DNA of 64,000 bases, taken from the NCBI GenBank assembly GCA_007115705.1, contig QXEO01000548.1, positions 9,436,383-9,500,382 on the forward strand, written 5' to 3'. Position numbers and translations under genes: made by a program. This DNA comes from Dactylis glomerata. Its lineage: Eukaryota > Streptophyta > Magnoliopsida > Poales > Poaceae. Under the pieces are notes generated by a model that saw only the letters and a list, made by a program, of their open reading frames with translations, did no database searches and was not told the DNA's origin. Shown in pieces: positions 55,788 to 64,000 of this stretch (the first letter of the stretch is position 1; each line of letters starts with the position of its first letter).

Positions 55788-57298
55788 TGATGACCCACAA
55801 GTATAGGGGGTGTATCGTAGTACTTTCGATAAATAAGAGTGTCGAACCCAACGAGGAGCAGAAGGTGTTGATGAGCAGTTTTGATCAAGGAATCACTGTA
55901 AATACTAGCAAACAGGTTTTCAGGGGTATTTGGTAATACGAGTAAATAAAGTGCGAGTAAATAAAAGACAGTAGTAACAATTGCAGCAAGTGGCCCAATC
56001 CTTTATTCAGCAAAGGACAAGCCGGTTGTGTACTTATAATAACCAAACGTTCTCGAGGACACACGGGAGTTTTCTGTCAAGAGCTTTCGCTTCATAGAGC
56101 CAATAGTATTCATTGGTTTGCTAAGTGTTATGGGGGTGAACCTGTGCTAGCGCACTACCCTTACTAGGATAAATACACACTTGTGATTATACCCCTTGCA
56201 AGCATCCGCAAATACAAGAAAGTAATTAAGATAAATTGAACCACAGCCTTAAACTCTAGGATCCTACGCTCCCTGGTGCAATGGTTTCCCAATGGAGGTT
56301 TAGGTTTCTGTCACTCCAGCAACCCCACAATCGGTAGCCAAATACACAATGCATCTCACTAGGCCCATAAATGGTGAAGTATCATGTAGTCGACGTTCAC
56401 ATGACACCACTAGTGAAATAGCACCACAACAATATCAAACCATTAAATATTTCTCAACAATAATTCACTACTAACATCTTGACTTCTCCCATGTCCTCAA
56501 GAACTAAACGAACTACTCACAAGACATCATATGCATCATGATCAGAGGTGAAATAATGGTAAATAACAATCTGAACATAAACCTTAATTCAACGGTTCCA
56601 CCCAATAGCATCAACTACAAGAGTAATCACCACCGGGAAAGTTTCCCCTGTGAATATAACAAGATCCAACTCAAGATGTTACAGCGGGACGGCGTGGTGA
56701 TGGTGGAGATGAAGGTGCTGGTGATGGAGATGATGATGATGATGATCCCGATGAAGTCCAGTGCGATGGTGATGATGATGGCGACGATCTCCCCTCTCCG
56801 GGAAGGAATTTCCCCGGCAGATTTCTCCCTGCCGGAGAGCTTTCTCTCTCTGGTGTTCTGCGCCCCGCAGAGGCGGCTGTCTCTAACTCTGAGCCCCCTC
56901 CTTGACTTAGGTTTTCGGGCACGATGATGTACGCGGAGGGGCGAGACCAGAGGTGGGCCAGGGTGGCCCCACGCAGGGCTGGCGCGGCCAGGGGTGGGCC
57001 CGCGCCGCCCTGGCGTGTGGAGCCCCCCTAGATCCTCTCGACTCCCCCTTCTGGCTTCCCGAGTCTTCTAGGAAAATATAATTTATGGGTATTTTCCTGG
57101 AATTTTCCTGATCTTCAAAATATGGTCTCTTGATGGTCCTTTTTCCAGCAGAATCCTGACTCCGGCAGCAACTCCTCCGATGATCATCAAACATGTGAAA
57201 AGAAAGGAAATAACATAAGTAACTTATCTAAATATGAAATATATCAATGAATAACATTAAATTATGATACAAAAAAGTGATGCAAATTGGACGTATCA
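55788..57298 (-). repeat. 5' LTR of the Athila element
   Basis: This LTR is nearly identical to 46872-48381. Transcription of the element would start within it toward lower coordinates. Confidence 0.92.
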
Positions 57299-58240
57299 CC
57301 TGCCTGCTCTCCTCTCCCAAGACGTCGATGTCGTCCAGCTCGAGCCGTGGCCATCGCTGCCTCTGCTGGCAGGCTCCTAGGGTGCCTCCCGCTCGGTCCG
57401 GCCCTACCTCACCCGGCCACGCATGTGCCCTGCTCGCTAGCCAGCCACCTCACTTCGTCCTGCTTGCCCCGGCCCTGCCTTACTCTACCACCCCCAGGGA
57501 TCGCCCCAGCGTCATAGCCTACCGTCCGAATCGGTAGGCCTTGCCCCAATCTGGTCGTGTGCCGCTCGAATCTTGCCGGAATCGTCCAGGAATGGACGGA
57601 ATCAACCGCCGTTTCTGCCTATCTTGAGCTAGAGCTCAAACCAGGCGACCGTATGTGTTGATTGGATCGGAACGATCCGGATCTGATAAAAAAGGGGCAA
57701 TGTTGTACCATCATGGCATCCTCTTCGTCGGGCTATGTGGTTGTTCCTTGCTGTCTGATGATCTTCGATGGTACCAACTATGTGGACTTTGCCACCCACA
57801 TGCGCGTCCACATATGTGGTATTTGCCTTTGGGGTGTTCTTTGTGGCGAGGTCCCGTGTCTGCCCTGCCGCGCTACTCTAGTGGCACCTGTTCCACTGAC
57901 GCCACCAGTTATTGCTGCTGATGCTTCTAAGGCTGGTAGGGTTGTCGCCAAGACCACCGATGATGCTGCAGTCGATGCTTATGATCAGCATGTAGAGGAT
58001 TTCTCTAAGGCTCTCTCTACTTTTTGTGATGCTTAGACTGCTTATACTCAGTGGTGTGATGTGGTTGCTCGTGCTACGGTTGTTCTCACTGCTAGTGTTC
58101 TGCCACAGTTTGCTTCTGAGTTCATGACCCTTGCTACTGTTTATGAGATGTGGGATCACCTTCGCCAGCGGTATCAGCCCTCTGGTGACTCGTTCTATTT
58201 TTCTATGGTCCGTCAGGATCATGCTCTCTAGCAGGGAGAT
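57299..58240 (+). pseudogene. Copia leader and gag remnant
   Basis: The leader is GC-rich. Gag begins at an ATG at 57713 (MASSSSGYVVVPC) and shows the Copia gag pattern MIFDGTNYVDFATHMRVH, then FASEFMTLATVYEMWDHL and RQRYQPSGDS. Stops at 58034 (TAG) and 58228 (TAG) break it. Sequence ends where HAL-stop-QG meets the inserted LTR near 58240. Confidence 0.75.
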
Positions 58241-59576
58241 AGGGGGAGAGGGGTGGCGCATGAGGGGAGAGGAGAGGAGAGCTCTTCCAAGGAGCTCCCT
58301 CAATCCATGTGTGTCCAACTCTCCTCTCAAGGGGACCTTTATATAGGCAGATGGGGGGCAGGCTTGCCCCTCCCCCAATGCACCTAGCCGGCGGCCAAGG
58401 GAGGGAGGGACAAACACTAGGGTGCCCTAGGGCATGACTGGCCCAGCTGGTCACCCCTTTGGGCCCCATTTGGCCCACCCCAAGCCCTATGTGCCCCCAC
58501 ACCCTTATCCCATAAGGGGGCGGCTAGGCCTTAGTGGGCTCCCCTCTGAGAGGAGCCCATTAAGGTGGGATGCCTTTATTAATTAAATAAATAAGTCTTT
58601 TTAATATTAATTCAATTAATTAACATTAATTACTTATTATTTAATTCCCACTGCTGCGAAACTCCTTCAAGAACACTCTGAACAACTTTCGGATCTCCGC
58701 GTAACTTTTCCGACTTCCTCATGTGAACACTTTGACAATTCCAGATGCATCTTAATGTCATCGCACCCTTAAGTGTATTACCATATGGTTCGGGAATACT
58801 CCAGACATCACCGAGACTTCTCTCCGGTAAATGATCATCAATTGGATCTGGATATCCATGATGATCCCTGTGTATTCACACAAAGAAATTTGTCATTGAA
58901 CCGTAAACATCAATGTCCTATTCCTTTTGTTTCTGTGATACTTGCAATATCTGAGACTTGATCGTCGGTATCTTCATACCTAGTTCAATCTCGTTACCGA
59001 CATTGTCATTTACTCGTTCCGTGATATTCCATCCACATCACCTAGTCACATGTTGCAACATTGGATGAAATCTCACTGAGTGGGCCTAGAGTATCTTTTC
59101 GTCACGCGGATGAAAAAATCTTGCTCTTGATGCATACGCCTCAACCTACTCCATTGGAAACCCAAGAGACACCTTTTCAGTCACACTGCTATGGTGTGAC
59201 GGTTGATGCAATCAAAGCTTCCTTCGAAAGTAGTAATTAAATATTATCTCATGGTCTCAGGATTAGGTTACACCATTTCTTATTATTGCAACATGAACAT
59301 CATGACACGATCATGTTACATAATAATATTGGGTATATCCATCATGGCATGAACCTCACTGTCAATTGATGTATTTGTCACATGATCCGAAAATTGATCA
59401 TTAGTTGACCAATGAGCTAGTATAGAGGTATACTAGGGACTCTTGGTTGTTTAATACCACACATGTATTGGTGTTTTCCGACTAACACAGTTATAGCACA
59501 GTACTAAACTTATTATGAACTCTTCGGATATGAAAATAAACCCTTTATTATTTTCCTCTAAGGCATAATTCCTCCA
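58241..59576 (-). repeat. BARE/Angela-like Copia LTR, truncated solo copy
   Basis: Read on the minus strand, the right edge (near 59576) begins TGGAGGAATTATGCCTTAGAGG, close to the known BARE/Angela start TGTTGGAAATATGCCCTAGAGG, followed by the AATAATAAA stretch. A TATA box (TATATAAAG) lies at 58337-58345 on the minus strand. No internal domain or partner LTR is attached, so it is a solo LTR. Its terminal bases are lost or diverged on both sides and no target duplication was found. Confidence 0.75.
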
Positions 59577-60538
59577 TTTAGTTCATCGCGTCTTCTGGGG
59601 CCTGTCTCAGGAGATGTTTCACTTCAGTGTCAGGGTTGTAGACTTGGCAAACAGACTCAATTACCCTATCCTACTAGTACCTCTATGTCGGAGCGTCCTT
59701 TGATTTGATACATTCTGATGTATGGGTACCGTCTCCCTTCGGTTCAAAGGAGGCCATCGCTACTATGTTATATTTATCGATGATTTCTCTCGCTATACCT
59801 GGCTTTACTTCCTGACTTCTCATAGCAAGGTTCTCTCTATATAAGAGATTTGCTGCCATGGTTCACACCCAGTTCTCCACCACTATTTGTGTGTTTCGAG
59901 CTGATTCTGCTGGGGAGTATGTCTCCCAGATGTTGCGTGGTTTTCTCGTTGAGTAGGGGACTCTCGCTCAGTTCTCTTGTCCTGGTGCTCACACTTAGAA
60001 TGGCGTGGCTGAGCGCAAGCATTGCCATATGCTTGAGATGGCTCGTGCGCTGATGATTACTGCCTCTCTTCCGCCTCACTTTTGGGCTGAGGCTATTTCT
60101 ACTTCCACCTATCTCATTAACCTTCAGCCCTCGGCTGCTTTACAGGGTGGTATTCCTCTAGAACTTTTATTTTCTCCCTCTCCTGATTATTCGACCCTTC
60201 GCTCGTTTGGTTGTGTTTGCTATGTTCTTCTGGCCACTCGCGAGCATACCAACCTGACCGCTCAGTCTTTTGAGTGTGTGTTTCTTCGCTACAGTGATGA
60301 GCACAAGGGTTATCGGTGTTGGGACCCCGTTGGCCATTGGATGCCATTTCTCGTGATGTCACTTTTGATGAGTCTCGCCCCTTCTACCCGTGCTCCTCCT
60401 CCTCGGCCTTCTCGATGGAGCACATATCCTTCCTATTGTTTCCTGACACACCACCCTCTGTGCCTACTGATCCTCCTCCGTGTTGCATTCTTGCCAATGC
60501 TCCACCTTCCCCACCGCCACCATCCTCACCACCTAGTC
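59577..60538 (+). pseudogene. Copia integrase remnant
   Basis: The frame with the family motifs (HRYYVIFIDDFSRYTWLYF, FRADSAGEYVSQML, NGVAERKHCHMLEMARALM, LPPHFWAEAISTSTYLIN) is broken by several stops and shifts before 60005. From 60005 it is open to 60574. The catalytic Asp in FIDDFS, the Asp in FRADSAGEY and the Glu in VAERKH are seen. The Pro-rich linker to reverse transcriptase follows, and the sequence stops at the inserted LTR at 60539. Confidence 0.8.
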
Positions 60539-62508
60539 TGTAATATCCCAGCACGTAGGACAACTCCGGGGTAGATTAGAGGGCTTTTGTGCATAGCATC
60601 TTAAATTACGGGATTTTTTCGCGCTTTTGTCACTAAAACCTAAGGGGGATCGAGTCTCTCTTTGAGGGGAAATGGTATACTCTCGAAGTGCGAAAGAATT
60701 CGACATGATCTCTTTTGATTAATTGCTTGTGGGAATAGGATAAAAATTAAACAACTAAAACCCTAAGCATAAGTTATGAATTCAAACTTGAATTTGAATT
60801 GTGAAATTTAAATTGGATTTCAAAAGGCACATTTAGAAAGGATAAACATTTATAGAAGGAAAACTTGAACTTTATTAATCATCAACACATGATACATTGT
60901 CTTTACAAAATTCTGTGAATAAAAGAATAATTAAAATCTTGGAATGAAGAAAAAGAATATTACAACAATGAATAAAACAAGACAAGTATATTAATTCGTA
61001 AAACTACACATCTTATTTCTTTCTTTTCTTCTCCTTATTTTCCTTTTGGCACCTACAACAAAAACTTGACAAAAACATAACCAGGGGGTAATAACCAAGT
61101 GGCAGTCAAAAAACAATAGCCACTGTTGATAATCATCAGTTCCTTTGAGCTTATCACCACAGCTCGCAGGAAAATATCCCAGGCCAGCAGAGATAGGCAA
61201 GCAAGCTCGCAGCTAGCTCACTCACCATATGCATGAATAGAGGTGTCAAGCCACCAAGGAACCAGGGCTGGTATAAATAGGTCACTGAGTGTGGATTTGG
61301 TCGGCCAGGAACACCATCCGACCAGCAACATCACCACAGCAGCAACATCATCACAGAAACACCACCATCACAGTAACACCCTCACACCAGTAACACCACC
61401 ACACAATCTACCCTGCTCATGAGTTGAGCAACAGGGAAAGATTCACACCACCAGCACACCACCAATCAACTAAACCAGCAAAACCAAAGACCAAAATGGT
61501 TACTTAGTTCAACTAGGAACTAGGTCAAGCAACTAGGAGGAGCAGGCTTGCCACAAGAAGCAGGAAATCAGAAATATCCAGAAGAACAAGCTACTCTTCA
61601 GTAGCAGGTTATTATTGAACCATAGCATACATAAGTGCTGGGAGAAAACTCACAGATTTATCTCCCAGGCAGGCAGCACAGAGCACAACCACACAGTTAA
61701 TCAAGCAAAGCTTGATAATCAAAGACTTTGGTCATCATTTGGATGTCCAGGAGGCCATGACCTTGATAACAAGGCCATCCACAGCACCTACTCCATAAAG
61801 CATGGTATTATCTGGGAATTTCTCAAAGGAAATACTCACAATAATAAGTAGTTTAGGAGTAGCACATGGGTTTCCTAGGCTAGCAAAGCTATGACCTAAA
61901 CCTATTAATCCATCAGCTTTGCCAACAAATTTGGTCAAGTTTAAGTAAGCATCTGGGAAAAATGGACAGGGACACTTTCAAACAAGCAAGCCACCAGCAG
62001 ATCACTACAAAGAGTGATTTACTCTGAAGAACATCAAGCTTAGCAGCCAACACCCCACAGTAACTGTGCACACCTCAAAGAGGCATCACAGTGAAACAGA
62101 TAGCCATAGGCTACTGAAAGAACCACCACAACAGCCACTGAACCTAGCATCACTGCTAGGATTAATCAAGGTCAACAGAAATAAAGTTTGCATCACTGAA
62201 CCAGCACAACAGTAGCTCACTGCAAGAAAGTGCAGTGAAGCTGTTACATCACAACTGAGTGAACAACAACATTCAGTGATAACTAACACATAGTTATCCA
62301 TGCACTTGGTATACATAATCAAGGCCAGCCACTAGCAAGTTCTCATCCAACTTAGCAACAACAAAACTAAGTAATTAAACAGCATAGGGTCATCATAGTA
62401 TTCAGTTTAATCCCAACAACTAGAACCAAGTCAACTGAAACCAACAAGCTTCAGTTAAAGAGTTAACTGAAGCTGTATCTGAAACTAACAGCAATAGCAA
62501 GCACTATG
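60539..62508 (+). repeat. LTR fragment of a further gypsy-type element
   Basis: It begins TGTAATATCCCAGCACG inside the Copia linker, the style of start seen in chromovirus-type LTRs. About 1.97 kb are present before the Tat-like LTR at 62509 interrupts it, so its end and any interior are not in the window. A region of CAACA(C)CATCACAGTAACACC repeats lies at 61320-61400. No coding sequence is supported. Confidence 0.6.
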
Positions 62509-62968
62509 TGATGAGGGTTAACTCGGCAAATGTCCAAGATGAAGGACTTAGGATCGGGGGAAGAGCAACGACTAAAGATTCCGGGATCAAGATTGGCACA
62601 CGACGTACCCAGGTTCACGTCCCCGCGGTGGACGATCGCTACATCCTGTTAGCAATCTAGTATATGATCATAATGGTGTTTACATGGTGCCGCCGTAGGT
62701 GGAGTTTTGTATCTAATCTATGTCTAATCTATCTTGTATGCTATGTCTTGATGTTTGATGTCTATCAGATATCTCTCTAGGGGCGCCCCTGCCTGGCTTT
62801 ATATATGCAATCAGACAAGAGTTTTACAAGTGTCCTAGTCGAATACTGATTAGAACCTTCCTTCTTTGTCTCCAAGTCATCTTCTCAAGTCCTTGTACTT
62901 GTTGACCTCCATAATGGGCCGGACCCGGTATACTAATCCGTGGGTACCCGAAGGGCATACCCATGTCA
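62509..62968 (-). repeat. 3' LTR of a second Tat-like element
   Basis: On the minus strand it starts TGACATGGG, directly after the PPT, and ends CCTCATCA. The last 60 bases align with the end of the LTR at 46404-46745. The element runs to higher coordinates and leaves the window. Confidence 0.75.
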
Positions 62969-62981
62969 GTAGCCCCCGAGA
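62969..62981 (-). promoter_or_regulatory. Polypurine tract of the second Tat-like element
   Basis: On the minus strand TCTCGGGGGCTAC abuts the LTR TGACATGG, identical to the tract at 46391-46403. Confidence 0.75.
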
Positions 62982-64000
62982 CTCTGCTTGAGTCGCAGAC
63001 TCAGGTTGAGTCTCCAAACATTAAATCTTCGACTTCTTCAATTTTCTGACTTCTTCAATATTTGACTGCTTGAAACTTCGACTTCTTGAAACTTCGACTT
63101 CTTGAATCTTCCATTTCTTCAATCTTTGATTTCTTCAATCTTTGACTTCATGTATCTTGGTTGACCAATTTTTTTCTTGGGCGCACAATCCGCTCTCCCG
63201 ATGGGAGTAAACGTCAAGTTCATGGACTCGAAGATTTTCTTCATTGTTCTTCTCAAAGTAATTCTTCATTGTTCTTCTCGAAGTAATTCTTCATCGTTCT
63301 TCTCAAAGTAATTCTTCATCGGGTGCGCGACCAGCGCTCCCGATGAGAGTAGCCCCCAAGGCTATGGTCGGATACTTGTAGTCGATCATAGGCTTAAAAT
63401 TTCTTCCTTTTCTTCTTCTTCTTCTTTCTCTCTTCTTGCCAAATTCTTTCTCAAATTTGTCCTTCTATCAGGTGCGCGGCCAGCGCTCCCGATGGGAGTA
63501 GCCCCCGAGTCTATGTTCGGATACTTGTAGCCGGGCATAGACTCAAGTTGTACTACTCGAAGAATTTTGACTCCTGTTGAAGGACTTGATGATTTTGTCG
63601 ACTCCTGCAGAAAATATGAATAATTGTGAAATTCTTTGTCTCTCGAAGAAATATTGCGTTTGCATATTGTAATGATGATGTAGTATGTAAAATAAAAACT
63701 CAATGTTTTTTGTGCAATTTTGTTGCTCGTACGTAAGACCCTTTCATTAGCCTGATGCTCTCGCGGCTCGATCAGCTACTCAGGTCAGACGTAATGTGAT
63801 GCGTTTGCCGCATTTGAATTTCAAGATGTAGTTTACTTGCTAAGCCTTTTCGTTAGTCTGACGCCCAAGGTTTGTGCTTTGCTAACCGTTAGTCGAGCTT
63901 CTGCGACTGTAAACTAAATTGTCAAGGATTCAACAAGGAGCGCCAGCTACTAGGGCTTTCGCAATTTTTTGAAGTCAATGATATGCAAGATGATTTTTCA
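62982..64000 (-). mobile_element. Second Tat-like element, 3' UTR part (runs off the window)
   Basis: The minus strand carries the same 3' UTR modules as the first Tat-like element: copies of CTCGGGGGCTACTCCCATCGGGAGCGC at about 63465-63535 and 63315-63370, and a weaker one near 63183. A run of GACTTCTTGAA(A/T)CTTC(G/C) repeats lies at 63030-63150 and TTCTTCATCGTTCTTCTC repeats at 63240-63310. No coding region is seen up to the window edge. Confidence 0.65.

Larger units (their letters stand above)
46872..57298 (-). mobile_element. Athila-lineage gypsy retrotransposon, structurally complete
   Basis: This is a 10.43-kb element on the minus strand with LTRs of 1,511 bp (55788-57298, 5') and 1,510 bp (46872-48381, 3'). 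They start TGATACGTCC and end GGGTCATCA in its own direction. The target duplication CCTGC is perfect at 46867-46871 and 57299-57303. The primer site matches tRNA-Asp with one mismatch, and the PPT is an 11-G run. One open gag-pol frame of about 1,575 codons and an additional ORF downstream of pol are present. About twenty differences separate the LTRs by eye, so insertion is recent. LTR start, tRNA-Asp primer and RT motifs match grass Athila families such as Sabrina or WHAM. Confidence 0.94.
46746..60538 (+). mobile_element. Decayed Copia retrotransposon, split by two later insertions
   Basis: The pieces are 46746-46871 with 57299-58240 (leader and gag) and about 59577-60538 (integrase and the start of the linker to reverse transcriptase). 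They lie in the same orientation and order as in grass Copia elements. The Athila element sits at 46872-57298 with a CCTGC target duplication inside the leader. A BARE/Angela-like LTR sits between gag and integrase, where protease and part of integrase are gone. No LTR of its own is identified; the left edge abuts the Tat-like LTR and the right edge abuts another LTR. Confidence 0.7.

Overview
The window is plant nuclear DNA, almost certainly from a grass with a large, repeat-rich genome (Pooideae, in the oat/barley/wheat/ryegrass range). The evidence is the element content: LTR retrotransposons of the Athila, Tat, chromovirus-like and BARE/Angela types, CACTA transposons whose ends read CACTACTAGG, and a retroelement with 4.5-kb LTRs of the LARD type. 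Genes are split by GT-AG introns, and there is no prokaryotic signal. No ordinary housekeeping gene is present. Species and chromosome cannot be read from the sequence.

Layout. (1) 1-1939: non-coding DNA with a 23-bp palindromic inverted-repeat pair and internal repeats. (2) 1940-5473 (+): an 11-exon Ulp1/C48 SUMO-protease-like gene with His, Asp, Gln and Cys motifs all present. (3) 5479-16729 (-): a complete LARD-type retroelement with two LTRs of about 4.48 kb, a tRNA-Met primer site, a G-rich PPT and a perfect GAACT target duplication. It sits five bases past the stop codon of the protease gene. (4) 17686-33921 (-): a FAR1/FHY3-like MULE transposase gene, cut in two by a 13.55-kb CACTA transposon (19309-32862) and damaged by one stop codon and two frameshifts. 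With both insertions removed, the protease and transposase genes would be convergent neighbours under 1 kb apart, which suggests an old Mutator-like element carrying a Ulp1 gene. (5) About 34010-38446 (+): the right-hand part of a second, related CACTA element. (6) 38450-46745 (+): a Tat-lineage gypsy element with gag and protease remnants, no polymerase, a spliced antisense gene set, a repeat-bearing 3' UTR and a 342-bp 3' LTR. (7) 46746-60538: a decayed Copia element (gag and integrase remnants), split by a nearly intact Athila element (46872-57298 (-), CCTGC target duplication, 1586-codon open gag-pol) and by a BARE/Angela-like LTR (about 58241-59576). (8) 60539-64000: an LTR of a further gypsy-type element, then the LTR and 3' UTR of a second Tat-like element running off the window.

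The most interesting material is in the transposons. Both CACTA elements carry, in the same relative place, a tiny ORF made of an RNase H1 N-terminal (RNA/DNA hybrid-binding) domain joined to a C-terminal membrane segment. Both also carry a TNP1-like protein ending in a Ulp1-like fold from which the catalytic Cys has been lost. The Tat-like elements repeat a polypurine-tract-like sequence plus a hairpin in their 3' UTR. The LARD encodes a five-zinc-knuckle protein. The first CACTA also holds the 3' end of a captured host gene.
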